DNA of 64,000 nucleotides from Pandoraea oxalativorans (lineage in GTDB: Bacteria > Pseudomonadota > Gammaproteobacteria > Burkholderiales > Burkholderiaceae), in assembly GCF_000972785.3 (NCBI RefSeq), contig NZ_CP011253.3, positions 5,332,001-5,396,000 of the forward strand, given 5' to 3'. Numbering within the stretch: position 1 is the first letter of the stretch; each line of letters begins with the position of its first letter. The notes beneath the pieces are model-generated. The model saw only the letters and a program-made list of their open reading frames with translations. It was not told the origin of the DNA and made no database searches. The translations under genes and the position numbers were made by a program. Shown one piece after another: positions 43,740 to 52,468 of the stretch.

Positions 43740-44939
43740 TCAGTGAATCTGAGCGACGATTTGTGGGGCCGTCATTTTCGCTTGAAAATACTTGCGCCCA
43801 TTCTCGCCCAACTCCCGACGGTGACTTTCCGACGCACACAATTTGGCAAGGTTTTCCTGAATACGCTCGAATTGTGTCGTGACCGAAGAATACCCCCCAT
43901 GGATATCGTTTTCGAGAATTTCAGAGTAGTCAGTTGCAGCCTCCACTGCACCGAGAATAGGAAGCCCCGCGCGGAAGTAGTCAATTGACTTTGAAGGAAA
44001 GGTCGGCACGCTGACGGTTCCGGAGTTGAAAACAACGCCGATGTCGCACGCCGTTAAGAACGTGAGATATTCGTCGCGCGGAATTTTTCCCAGATACCGC
44101 ACATTCGATAGTGCAGGTTCAGTCAAACGCGCCTTAAGATAGCCCTCCAGCGGCCCGCTTCCAGCGATCGCGAAGATCACTCCCGGGCAGCTTTCGGAAG
44201 ATGCTTCCGCCAGCCTGAGTAAAAGTTCGATGCCCCGACCGGGAATCAGCTGACCGCCAAAAATCGCGACAACGGCGTCCTGAGGCAAGCCATAACGCCC
44301 GCGAATTTCCTTTCGATCACCCTCGCTAGCCAGTGCCTGCGGCCCCCACAGAGGAAGCACCTCCACCTGTCCTGCAAACGTGGGAGTCTCTTTCCAAAAG
44401 TAGGGAATGTTGGCCGGCGACATCACGCCGACCGTGTCGAACTGCTTGATCGCAAGCGTTTCCATGCACTTGGCGATCCTGAAGATTGGTCCAGCAGGAA
44501 TGAGGCCGAGTTCATGGTGATACCTGGGAAAGAAATCCCACAGGACCATGTACTTCCGTTTCGGCTTGAGGCGTTTGAGCAAATGGCGTTGAACCCAGAA
44601 TGCCGTTGACGCAGGAGAAAACCCCACAAAAAGATCGTAAGGCTCCACAGCCAGATGCTGATCGACATACGGAATCGCCGCGCGCGATGCCCAAAACCAC
44701 TTATACATCTTCTGCAAACTCGCCGGCAATCTGCGCACCGCCGACAAGTCAATGGGAGTGTTAATCACGCGCACGTTTCCGTACATCGCAAGTACTTGCG
44801 AATGCGATTGCCCAGACCAGTCAACGCATACCACCGTAACATCGTGTTTGGCGCTCGCATAAGCTGCCGCCAAATCGTTGGTCAGCCACCCGTCTGACTC
44901 AACGGTGGAAAACTTGGTGCAGAGAATCAATACTCTCAT
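43740..44939 (-). CDS. Family 4-like glycosyltransferase
   Basis: A 399-residue GT-B glycosyltransferase. The N-terminus MRVLILCTKFSTVESDGWLTND is a typical acceptor-domain start; the donor domain begins VVAIFGGQLIPGRGIELLLRLAEAS and includes LRYLGKIPRDEYLTFLTACDIGVVF-like segments (LGKIPRDEYL) and SKSIDYFRAGLPILG. Sugar and linkage are unknown. The ATG at 44939 has GAGGGAAC upstream; the TTG at 44951 is weaker. Confidence 0.82.
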   Translation of the reverse strand: MRVLILCTKFSTVESDGWLTNDLAAAYASAKHDVTVVCVDWSGQSHSQVLAMYGNVRVINTPIDLSAVRRLPASLQKMYKWFWASRAAIPYVDQHLAVEPYDLFVGFSPASTAFWVQRHLLKRLKPKRKYMVLWDFFPRYHHELGLIPAGPIFRIAKCMETLAIKQFDTVGVMSPANIPYFWKETPTFAGQVEVLPLWGPQALASEGDRKEIRGRYGLPQDAVVAIFGGQLIPGRGIELLLRLAEASSESCPGVIFAIAGSGPLEGYLKARLTEPALSNVRYLGKIPRDEYLTFLTACDIGVVFNSGTVSVPTFPSKSIDYFRAGLPILGAVEAATDYSEILENDIHGGYSSVTTQFERIQENLAKLCASESHRRELGENGRKYFQAKMTAPQIVAQIH

Positions 44940-45018
44940 CCGTTCCCTCAATCTTTCGCCAACCGGGAAAATCGGCGATTACATATATCGTTCGACTTGA
45001 AAACACATTGCCCCGGTG

Positions 45019-46305
45019 TCAACCGATAGAGCTGGCCTGCACATCTTCACCTATCACCGCCATCTTTAGCCTGAGACGGCTATACGTCCAGAGCATCAAC
45101 ACCAGCGTTAGCGTGGCGCTCACGCAATAGGCATAAATTGGCGCCATGATTCCGACGCGACCGACAAGTAGCCAGGTACCGACAAGCAGAACAATTGCCT
45201 GCAACAATTCCGAAGCGATCGCAATACGTCGCCAACCGCGCGCAAGGAATATGTAGGCAATGATTGAACCACATATCCGGATGAAGTCCCCCAAAACCTG
45301 CGGTAGGAACAGATCCGTCATTGGAAAAAACGATCGGCTGAAGAGCAGCTCGATGATGATATTGCGCAGCAGGTAAACGGAGATCAACATGACGACCGCT
45401 AGAGGGAGCAACGTCGAGAAAATCGAGCGAAGGATGCCATCGATCTGCTTGATCGATCGCGCAGCAGCGAACTTCGGCAGAATGAAACTCGTCAACACAA
45501 CGCCCACGAACTGAAAGTACACATCGGATATCTTCAGCACGCCCTGCCAGTAGCCCACTTGGTCCCAGCCGAGTCTTTCCCCCAGCATATTTCGCATCGC
45601 CAACTGCGCCATAGGTACCGCCGCTGCCGACACAAGCATCACGCCTCCGTATGCGAGAAGCTCGCGCGCGCTTTCCCAATTCGGATTCCACTGAAGCTTG
45701 AGCCAGGGCACCGGCAGACGAATCCGTGCAAACAGCAGCGCCGACAGCCCGTTGATCGCCGGCATGGCAACCAATCCAAACGCTGCGCCGATAAAGCCGA
45801 ACCCATAGAGCAGTGTCAGGAACACGGCTGCGCCGGCCAAGGCCCCCACGATATTCAGGGCGACCAAGGAGCGCACGTCCTGCCTGCTGCTAAATATCGA
45901 TTGAACGACACTATAGATGCCAACAAGCCAATAACCGACAGCTAAAGCCCATATGACGACCATACTGCCAGCGTCGTCGAGCAAACTTCTGGCAAACGCG
46001 CGACTGCCGAACACGAGCACTATCGTCACGATGGACGAAACGGCCACGTAAATAACCATCGCGGATCCGAGCCGCTGCAGTTTAATGGCTTCGCTAACTG
46101 GTTCAGAGAGTTGTTTAGTGAGACCCAGCGCGGTGCCGCCACCAGCGAACATGCTGGCGATGGCGACCACTGTCATCATTTGCCCGAGCATGCCGAACGC
46201 TTGCGGGCCGAGATGCCACGCCATGCTTTTGACGATCAGCAACCCGACCAATATCCGCACCGCCGTGGAAATGGCAAAACCGGCACTTGATCTAAGAAGG
46301 GACAA
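45019..46305 (-). CDS. wzx: Polysaccharide flippase, MOP superfamily (Wzx-like)
   Basis: A 428-residue membrane protein with about 12 hydrophobic helices and the polysaccharide-synthase family start (LLRSSAGFAISTAVRILVGLLIVKSMAWHLGPQAFGMLG, key motif HLGPQAFGMLGQ). It moves undecaprenyl-linked oligosaccharide across the inner membrane for Wzy polymerisation. The apparent start is a TTG at 46305 with only a weak AGAG upstream. It is the first recognisable gene of the minus-strand glycan operon. Confidence 0.82.
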   Translation of the reverse strand: MSLLRSSAGFAISTAVRILVGLLIVKSMAWHLGPQAFGMLGQMMTVVAIASMFAGGGTALGLTKQLSEPVSEAIKLQRLGSAMVIYVAVSSIVTIVLVFGSRAFARSLLDDAGSMVVIWALAVGYWLVGIYSVVQSIFSSRQDVRSLVALNIVGALAGAAVFLTLLYGFGFIGAAFGLVAMPAINGLSALLFARIRLPVPWLKLQWNPNWESARELLAYGGVMLVSAAAVPMAQLAMRNMLGERLGWDQVGYWQGVLKISDVYFQFVGVVLTSFILPKFAAARSIKQIDGILRSIFSTLLPLAVVMLISVYLLRNIIIELLFSRSFFPMTDLFLPQVLGDFIRICGSIIAYIFLARGWRRIAIASELLQAIVLLVGTWLLVGRVGIMAPIYAYCVSATLTLVLMLWTYSRLRLKMAVIGEDVQASSIG

Positions 46306-46843
46306 TTCGTGGCTCTATGGTCTGAAAATGCAAGAATGACATCGGACTTGCTGATTCCTTGGCGGCCCCCGATGCGAATATGTCCGCACTCGTCATTGTT
46401 TTTGAATGGCAGACCAGGAACGGCATGGGAGATGTCAGGTGAACTGAGCGACCTCGGCTCGCCTTCTCATTTGTGGGTTCAAATTTCTCATGTCATATCT
46501 TCGACACAACCGAGGAATCGCCATGCCTCAGCGCCGTGCAAAGAGAGTCGAATTATATTCGAACGGCCACGACGAATCGCGACCCGTGTGTAACAAATTG
46601 GAAGAGTGAAGCAAGCACCGCCTCGGTGACACGCCGATCAGAACGTGCCAACCGTCCCGGGCATCACGGACAACCGCCAACACTAAGCGGTGACGCACGA
46701 AGTTCAGCGAGCGTTAATCTCGGCAGACGGTCAGGTACGGGGTTTGAGTGATGAAACGCGCACGGTGGGCATGCGCCACCTCAATTCAGTTCAGCACTAT
46801 CGACGGCCAGAAAGGAGATCCCATCCTCGCCGAAAAGATGTTT
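46306..46843. other. Leader/intergenic region of the glycan operon
   Basis: About 540 bases of mixed GC between wzx and the tRNA-Ala gene. A TATAAT on the minus strand (46552-46557) could be the operon's -10, giving a leader of roughly 240 bases, but the -35 is weak. I see no conserved gene. The leader may have a regulatory role; no JUMPstart copy is recognisable. Confidence 0.4.
46552..46557 (-). promoter_or_regulatory. Possible -10 box of the glycan operon
   Basis: Consensus TATAAT on the minus strand in the only long gap upstream of wzx. No convincing -35 hexamer is found 16-18 bases before it, so this is tentative. Confidence 0.3.
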
Positions 46844-46919
<76 letters not shown>

Positions 46920-46932
46920 ACACGAAGCTCCG

Positions 46933-46938
46933 ATTATA
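46933..46938 (-). promoter_or_regulatory. -10 box of the tRNA-Ala gene
   Basis: TATAAT on the minus strand, 13 bases upstream of the tRNA 5' end at 46919, the normal distance for a short tRNA leader. The -35 is not clear. Confidence 0.55.
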
Positions 46939-46980
46939 GCGATTTTTCTCAGCGCGGCGAGCAGCCGACAAAATTGCTCG

Positions 46981-47005
46981 GGATTGCTCGTCTGACGAGC
47001 AATCC
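46981..47005 (-). terminator. Terminator hairpin after soxB
   Basis: GGATTGCTCGT (46981-46991) and ACGAGCAATCC (46995-47005) form a perfect 11-bp stem with a 3-base loop, 19 bases after the soxB stop. In the minus direction it is followed by CGAGCAATTTTG, a modest T tract. Confidence 0.65.
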
Positions 47006-47023
47006 CTGTGATTTCAAGGCGCT

Positions 47024-48733
47024 TCAGGCCGCGCCCAGATTGCCCTTCATCCCCTTGATGACGGGGTCTTTCGGAGATTTCGCAACAATCGTCTTCTGCG
47101 CCTTGAGATGACGGGCCACGACATCCCAGACCGGTTCCCCCTGCGCGCCTTCCGCGACCGGCGCCCAGCTGGCCACCTTGTAGGTCTTGCCCGCCTCGAT
47201 GAGCTTGCCGTTCAGTCGCATTTCCGAAATCCGCTGCCCCATCGGTGCCATCGGATCGATGGTGTAGTCCATACCGCCCACGCGCACCATATCGCCGCCC
47301 TGCTGGTAATACGGGTCCGGATTGAACAGATTGTCCGCCACGTCTTCGAGCACCGTCTTGATCGTCTCGCCGGTCATGGGCGTAACGGTCGTGTACGGAT
47401 AGGTAATCGCCGTCTGGTCGAGCAGTTGCTCCATGGTGATCGCCTGGCCCGGCAGCAGAGACGTCCCCCAGCGAAAGCCCGGCGAAAAGCCGATCTCGGC
47501 GTCCTTCTCGGCCATCACGGCGTCGAGCAGCAACTGGTCGAAGGTGCCGTTGAAGTTGCCCCGGCGGTACAGCGTGCCTTCGGTGATCGCCAGCGGCTCG
47601 GCCAGCTTCGCCGCGAACGGCGCGCGCACGCGCTCGATGAGCGCCTGCATCTGCGCGTCCGCCGGCAGCAGGTTCGCGAACACCGGCAGGAGCTTGTAAC
47701 GGAAATCCACCGGCTTGCCGCCCTTCACGTCGAAGTCCAGCACCGCAAGGAATTTGCCGTTCGAGCCCGCATTGGTAACGAGTGTCTTGCCCCCGGCGTT
47801 GGCCACCACCACCGGCTTGGGCATGCCGTCATGCGTGTGGCCGCCGAGAATCGCGTCGATACCGCGCACGCGCGACGCCAGCTTCAGATCGACGTCCATG
47901 CCGTTGTGCGAGAGCACCACGACCACCTGCGCGCCCTTGCCGCGCACTTCGTCGACCATCGCCTGCAGACGCTCTTCCTGAATACCGAACGTCCAGTCCG
48001 GTACGAAGTAGCGCGGATTCGCGATCGGGGTGTACGGGAACGCCTGACCGATGATCGCCACCGGCACGCCGTTCATCGTCTTGATGGTGTACGGCGCGAA
48101 CACCGGATCGCCGAAATCGTTCGTCTGCACATTCTGCGCGACAAAGTCGATCTTGCCCTTGAGCTGTTCTTCGACGACGGACTTCACGCGCTCCGCGCCG
48201 TAGGTGAATTCCCAATGCGCCGTCATGACGTCGACGCCGAGGGCCAGCGTGGCGTCGACCATGTCCTGGCCCTTCGTCCACATGGCGGTGCCCGAGCCTT
48301 GCCACGTATCGCCGCCGTCGAGCAGCAGGGCGCCGGGGCGCGACGCCTTCATGCGCTTGACCAGCGTCGCCAGATGCGCAAAGCCCCCGACCTTGCCGTA
48401 CGTGCGCGCAGCGGCTGCGAAGTCCAGATAGGTGAAGGCGTAGGCGTCCTGCGTGCCGGGACGCAATCCGTAGGCCTTCAGGAAAGCGTCGCCCACGAGG
48501 TGCGGTGCCTTGTTGGCCTGCTCGCCAAGGCCCAGATTGACGCTCGGCTCACGGAAGTAAATCGGCAGCAACTGCGCGTGGCAGTCGGTGAAGTGCAGCA
48601 GATGCACGTTGCCGAACTTCGGCAGATCGTAGAACGCTGCGGCCGCCTTGGCGGCAGCGGTCTCGTGATGCGACAGCGCCATCCCGCCTGCGGCCGCCAC
48701 TGCCAGTACTTGCATGAACTCGCGTCGATTCAT
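47024..48733 (-). CDS. soxB: Thiosulfohydrolase SoxB
   Basis: A 569-residue periplasmic dimanganese enzyme of the 5'-nucleotidase fold that releases sulfate from SoxY-bound sulfonate. Metal-binding motifs are LLHFTDCHAQLLP, GGDTWQGSG, LSHNGMDVD and GGHTHDG. The N-terminus MNRREFMQVLAVAAAGG is a Tat-type signal with the Arg pair. It is the last gene of the sox cluster here, 126 bases after the thioredoxin-like gene. Confidence 0.95.
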   Translation of the reverse strand: MNRREFMQVLAVAAAGGMALSHHETAAAKAAAAFYDLPKFGNVHLLHFTDCHAQLLPIYFREPSVNLGLGEQANKAPHLVGDAFLKAYGLRPGTQDAYAFTYLDFAAAARTYGKVGGFAHLATLVKRMKASRPGALLLDGGDTWQGSGTAMWTKGQDMVDATLALGVDVMTAHWEFTYGAERVKSVVEEQLKGKIDFVAQNVQTNDFGDPVFAPYTIKTMNGVPVAIIGQAFPYTPIANPRYFVPDWTFGIQEERLQAMVDEVRGKGAQVVVVLSHNGMDVDLKLASRVRGIDAILGGHTHDGMPKPVVVANAGGKTLVTNAGSNGKFLAVLDFDVKGGKPVDFRYKLLPVFANLLPADAQMQALIERVRAPFAAKLAEPLAITEGTLYRRGNFNGTFDQLLLDAVMAEKDAEIGFSPGFRWGTSLLPGQAITMEQLLDQTAITYPYTTVTPMTGETIKTVLEDVADNLFNPDPYYQQGGDMVRVGGMDYTIDPMAPMGQRISEMRLNGKLIEAGKTYKVASWAPVAEGAQGEPVWDVVARHLKAQKTIVAKSPKDPVIKGMKGNLGAA

Positions 48734-48859
48734 CTCGTCTCCGTTGCATCTGCGGGGCGCGCGCGTCTCACCATGCGTCGCCGCCGTTGTTATTTCTGCG
48801 CGTTGTTTTTTGCGTTGGTCTTTTGTTGGTTGTGGCGTCGAATCGTTCGTCGGATCAGT

Positions 48860-49414
48860 TCACTTGCCAGCGTAATCCGCGAGCGCCGCCACGTCCTCGC
48901 CGAACATCTCGCCGACTTCCTTGCGCAAAACCTTGCCGTTGCGTCCGATCACATACAACTCCGGCAACCCCCGACGCTTGCCCAGCGCCGCCTGCCAGGC
49001 GGGCGTCTCCATCCCGGCGGGGAAGGTGTAGCCGTGCGCTTTGAGGTAGTCGACGGCATCTGCGGGCTTCTTGTCGATGGACAGCGTGACAATCTGAATC
49101 GGCTTGCCGCGCGTCGCCTCGTAGAGCTTCTGTAGGTGCGGATTCTGCTGCGCACAGAACGGACACCACGACGCCCAGTACTCGACGATGACCGTACGGT
49201 CCTTGAAGGCGCTGGCGGGCAGTGTCTTGCCGTCGAGCAACGTGAGCGACGGCAGCGTTACCGTGTCGCCGACTTCGACCGCTTGCGCAGGCGCACTTGC
49301 GAGCATCGCCACCATACTCAACACGATGGCCATTCCATTAGCGGCGCGTGCCACGCGTGCGCGCGCACGACCAGGCCTTTCAGACCGGGCGAAAGCGTCA
49401 GATTGGGAAGTCAT
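48860..49414 (-). CDS. Periplasmic thioredoxin-like protein (TlpA/SoxW type)
   Basis: A 184-residue thioredoxin-fold protein with active site WCPFC in VEYWASWCPFCAQQNPHL. The signal region MAIVLSMVAMLASAPAQA follows a charged 27-residue leader. In sox clusters such proteins (SoxW/SoxS) keep the SoxY cysteine or cytochrome cysteines reduced. The ATG at 49414 is used; the open frame to 49465 adds an Arg-rich stretch. It lies between soxX and soxB on the same strand. Confidence 0.85.
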   Translation of the reverse strand: MTSQSDAFARSERPGRARARVARAANGMAIVLSMVAMLASAPAQAVEVGDTVTLPSLTLLDGKTLPASAFKDRTVIVEYWASWCPFCAQQNPHLQKLYEATRGKPIQIVTLSIDKKPADAVDYLKAHGYTFPAGMETPAWQAALGKRRGLPELYVIGRNGKVLRKEVGEMFGEDVAALADYAGK

Positions 49415-49477
49415 GCGGCACTCCGGAAGCCGTCGGCGGAGGTTACCCCTCCGCCCGAACGGCAAAGGACAATCGCC

Positions 49478-50128
49478 TTATTGATTGACCGGCGAGGCCG
49501 GGTCGAGCAGCAGTGCCATCACATCCTTCAACTGCTTTTCCGTCAGGATGCCTGCCGCCCCGAAGCGCGGCATATTGGAGCAGGCCATGTAGCTGTGCGA
49601 GTCGTAGACCTTCGCCCACGTGTACTTGACCACTTCGGGCGAATCGCCGCGCAGCTTGCCGTAGTTGTAGAGCGACGGACCGATGTTGCCGAACGAGATC
49701 TCGCTCTTGGTCAGTTGATGGCAGGCGTAACAGTTGCCGCCATTGACGGTGTCGGCCTTGTCGGTGAACTGCATGCCGCGTCCGTTCTGGGCGACCTTCT
49801 CGCCTTCCTTCCAGTCGCCGAGGTACTTACCGTCCGCCGGCGCCTTGACGCTCGCCAGTTCGGCCTTTTGCAGACGTTCGGCGATCTTCGCGGGCATCGG
49901 CTTGGTCGCGTACAGCGTGCACAGCTTCTGCAATTCGCTCTGATCGATGCGATCGAGCTGCGCGATACCCGAGCCACGGAACGAGTCACGCAGTTCCTGT
50001 ACGACGGCCGCGTCGGTGGTGCCCGTGACGCGCTTCACGCCCTCGTCCTGAGCGAAGGCCGCGCCGACGACGAGAGCCCCGGCCGCTGCCAGCGCGACAC
50101 ACGTCGCGCGCAATGCGAATGATTTCAT
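49478..50128 (-). CDS. soxX: Sulfur oxidation c-type cytochrome SoxX
   Basis: A 216-residue secreted monohaem cytochrome c. The haem motif is CYACH (Cys133, Cys136, His137) in NGGNCYACHQL, and a later Met ligand is in MACSNMPRFG. Residues 1-26 form a signal peptide ending GAAFA. A segment of about 100 residues before the haem is longer than in the shortest SoxX proteins, as seen in some Burkholderiales. With SoxA it attaches thiosulfate to SoxY. The ATG at 50128 follows soxA after 19 bases. Confidence 0.92.
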   Translation of the reverse strand: MKSFALRATCVALAAAGALVVGAAFAQDEGVKRVTGTTDAAVVQELRDSFRGSGIAQLDRIDQSELQKLCTLYATKPMPAKIAERLQKAELASVKAPADGKYLGDWKEGEKVAQNGRGMQFTDKADTVNGGNCYACHQLTKSEISFGNIGPSLYNYGKLRGDSPEVVKYTWAKVYDSHSYMACSNMPRFGAAGILTEKQLKDVMALLLDPASPVNQ

Positions 50129-50147
50129 GGGTGTGCCTCGCAATCGG

Positions 50148-51029
50148 TCAGCGCTTCAGGCCGGGGGCGTCCATCTTGCCGCCGTTGGCCATCACACCGA
50201 GGAAAGTAATCAGATCGATCGACGCCTGCGAACCGTAGTTCAGCTCGGGCATGCGCTGCTGTCGGAAGCAGTCGTACATGCGCCACTGAATCGTGCGCAG
50301 CGCGCCCTGCGAGACACGGTAACCCGGCCACGTCGCGAAGGCCTGACGTGCGGCCGCCGGTTTGGTCAGGTTCGGCAGATCCTGCAACCGGATGCGCTTG
50401 TCGTCTGCCCCGTGGCACGACGCGCACGAGAAGTCGTACGGACCGGCACGGTAATAGAAAATCTTCTGGCCGCGCGCGTAGGCTTCCTTCTCTTCCTTGT
50501 GCGACTGCGGCACGCGAATGAGTGCACCACGCGACTGTCCCGCCACGTAAGCGGTCAGCGCTTCGAGATCGGTCGGGTCCTGGCCTTCTTTGGAGAACGG
50601 TTGCTTGATGACGTCCGCACGCTTGAAACCTTGCAGATTCACCATGCATTCGACGATGCGCGACTCGCCGTCGAGTACGCGTTTCGCATCCGGGAAGTAG
50701 CGCGGCAGTTGCGCATAGGCGTCCTTCAGGACACCCGGGCCGAGCCCGAGGTCGCACTGTGCGAGCGACACGTTGTTCGGGCCGCGCGGCGTCTTCCAGA
50801 GTTCTTCCCCGCGCATTTCGATGAGTTCCGCCGGATTGCCGTCGGCGAGCATTTCGCGATATTGCGCGATGGCGTCGGCCGTCGAGTTGTCGGCGGCGAA
50901 TACCGTGGCAACGGGCGCGCCGACGCCCGCGATGGCGAGCATGCCCCCCAGGACGGCACGGCGCAGCCATGCCGCCGATGTTGCGTCGCGTGGGGTGCTC
51001 ACCCGTGCGCTATGTTGCGCCTCTAGCAT
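50148..51029 (-). CDS. soxA: L-cysteine S-thiosulfotransferase subunit SoxA (monohaem)
   Basis: A 293-residue periplasmic cytochrome. The single haem motif is CASCH (about residues 202-206), and the catalytic, persulfide-bearing cysteine is Cys254 in RMYDCFRQQRMPEL. The N-terminal haem of dihaem SoxA proteins is missing; only two isolated cysteines (AQCDLG, VECMVN) remain, probably as a disulfide. GAGGAGA precedes the ATG at 51029. A signal segment lies at about residues 24-47. It works as SoxAX. Confidence 0.93.
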   Translation of the reverse strand: MLEAQHSARVSTPRDATSAAWLRRAVLGGMLAIAGVGAPVATVFAADNSTADAIAQYREMLADGNPAELIEMRGEELWKTPRGPNNVSLAQCDLGLGPGVLKDAYAQLPRYFPDAKRVLDGESRIVECMVNLQGFKRADVIKQPFSKEGQDPTDLEALTAYVAGQSRGALIRVPQSHKEEKEAYARGQKIFYYRAGPYDFSCASCHGADDKRIRLQDLPNLTKPAAARQAFATWPGYRVSQGALRTIQWRMYDCFRQQRMPELNYGSQASIDLITFLGVMANGGKMDAPGLKR

Positions 51030-51125
51030 CTGACTCTCCTCTTGTTGTGGGTTGTTCGGCGCACCACGGGCAGACACGAACCGCCTTCCCGCGAGCGCCA
51101 CCGCACAGCTTCCCGGCATCGCCGC

Positions 51126-51437
51126 TCAGGCGACGGTCGCCTCGTCGGTACGCGAGTCGCCCTTGTTGTCGGTCCACGTCACCGCGACCTTGTCGCCCTT
51201 CTTGCCGCCCTTGAACTTGAACGACATGAACGGATCCTTCGACACGGCCGGACCCCATTCGGCCGTCAGCACCGTCTTGCCGTTGCAGGTGACCGTGACC
51301 GTCTGGATGAAGTGTGCGGGGACGATGTTACCGGAAGCGTCCTTGCGCTGGCCGGTTTCCATGATGTGGCTCATCAGCGCCTTCACTTCGACGACACCGC
51401 CGGCCTCGGTTGCGCGAATGCGCATCGGATTACCCAT
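51126..51437 (-). CDS. soxZ: Sulfur carrier complex subunit SoxZ
   Basis: A 103-residue cytoplasm-like immunoglobulin-fold protein without signal peptide, exported with SoxY. Recognisable motifs are MRIRATEAGGVVEVKALMSHIMETGQRKD (key: HIMETGQRKD), PAHFIQTV and WGPAVSKDPFMSFKFKG. It forms the SoxYZ carrier for thiosulfate oxidation. AGAGGAG lies upstream of the ATG at 51437, and soxY precedes with a 33-base gap. Confidence 0.95.
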   Translation of the reverse strand: MGNPMRIRATEAGGVVEVKALMSHIMETGQRKDASGNIVPAHFIQTVTVTCNGKTVLTAEWGPAVSKDPFMSFKFKGGKKGDKVAVTWTDNKGDSRTDEATVA

Positions 51438-51470
51438 GTTGTGCTCCTCTAGCCTTATACGATGCGTCGC

Positions 51471-51938
51471 TCAACCGCCGCAGCCACCCAGCGTGACCTT
51501 GATTTCCTTCTCGGCCACGAGGTACTTGTTGTCTGCTTTGACCAGCGCGTAGACCTTCGACGTCTGGCCCATCTTCACGCGCGTAGTCACCGACGGCTCG
51601 GTGCCGTCGGGAATATCGAACGACGCGGCGAGCGTGTTCGGATTCTTCTCGATCAGGATGGCGATCGATTGCGTATTCGGGGCCTTGCTCGTGACTGCCA
51701 CCGGCACGACGGCGCCGTTTTCGGCGATGTCGGGAGCCGTCAGCACGACAAGGTCGCTGGGGCTCGCGCTCGTGCCGCCGAGCGCCTTGACCGTATCGGC
51801 CACGCTCTTGGTGGCAAACGCCGCCTTGTTCCATTCCACCTGTGCCGCGCGGGCCTCCTCGGGCTTGATCAGCCCGGCGGCCACCGCCAGTCCCATTACC
51901 GCGGAAAACCGCAGCATGTCGCGTCGCTGTTGGTTCAT
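51471..51938 (-). CDS. soxY: Sulfur carrier protein SoxY
   Basis: A 155-residue carrier subunit. The swinging-arm C-terminus is GGCGG (residues 151-155), whose cysteine carries the sulfur intermediates. The N-terminus NQQRRDMLRFSAVMGLAVAAGL is a Tat-type signal that also exports SoxZ. The open frame extends upstream to 52160, but the ATG at 51938 puts the Tat motif at the start. It follows the small cytochrome gene. Confidence 0.95.
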   Translation of the reverse strand: MNQQRRDMLRFSAVMGLAVAAGLIKPEEARAAQVEWNKAAFATKSVADTVKALGGTSASPSDLVVLTAPDIAENGAVVPVAVTSKAPNTQSIAILIEKNPNTLAASFDIPDGTEPSVTTRVKMGQTSKVYALVKADNKYLVAEKEIKVTLGGCGG

Positions 51939-52047
51939 CTCTGTGTGTTTCCTCTTTGAAGGCCGCCGGCGCACGTCTGAACGCTTCCTACGTGACGCCG
52001 GCCGCCGTTCGCTCGTCCGATGTTCCGGCGAGCCCCCTGCCCCTGAC

Positions 52048-52377
52048 TTACTTCGCCGGGGCGCCGGCCAGAACCCAATCCACCAGGATCTTGGCGTCAG
52101 CATCCGACATGTTCGGGTGGGCCGGCATCGGGATCGGACCCCAGACACCCGAACCACCACTCTTCACCTTCTTGACCAGCTTGGCCACCGCATCCTTGTC
52201 GCCCTTGTACTTGGCAGCGACTTCCTGATACGACGGGCCCACGAGCTTCTTGTCGACCGCGTGGCAACCCATACAGGCGTTGGCTTGCGCGAGCTTGGTC
52301 GCAGCGGCGACGTCGACGCCTGCGTGAGCCAGCGTGGTACCGGCGAGCATGGCCGCAGCGATGAGCATCTTCTTCAT
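52048..52377 (-). CDS. Small periplasmic cytochrome c (c551-like) in sox cluster
   Basis: A 109-residue monohaem cytochrome with an 19-residue signal (MKKMLIAAAMLAGTTLAHA), haem motif CMGCH and Met ligand region PIPMPAHPNMSD. It closely parallels the second haem domain of the SoxD protein encoded just upstream (both have GPxxxEVxAKY, KxxGxGxWGxxPMP and DWxLxGA). It probably accepts electrons from SoxAX/SoxCD and passes them to the oxidase. AAGGAG is just before the ATG at 52377. Confidence 0.9.
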   Translation of the reverse strand: MKKMLIAAAMLAGTTLAHAGVDVAAATKLAQANACMGCHAVDKKLVGPSYQEVAAKYKGDKDAVAKLVKKVKSGGSGVWGPIPMPAHPNMSDADAKILVDWVLAGAPAK

Positions 52378-52468
52378 TCTTACTCCTTCGGTTTGTGTTG
52401 GGGACGGGGTCCTGCGGCGACCTGAAGCTGCGAGGAGCGTCGGCGCATCCGTCGGACACCCTGCCCGC

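Noticed and set aside
47108..49135. 675-codon open frame opposite soxB and the thioredoxin gene
   Set aside because: Spans two real genes and their gap; a shadow of GC-biased codon use.
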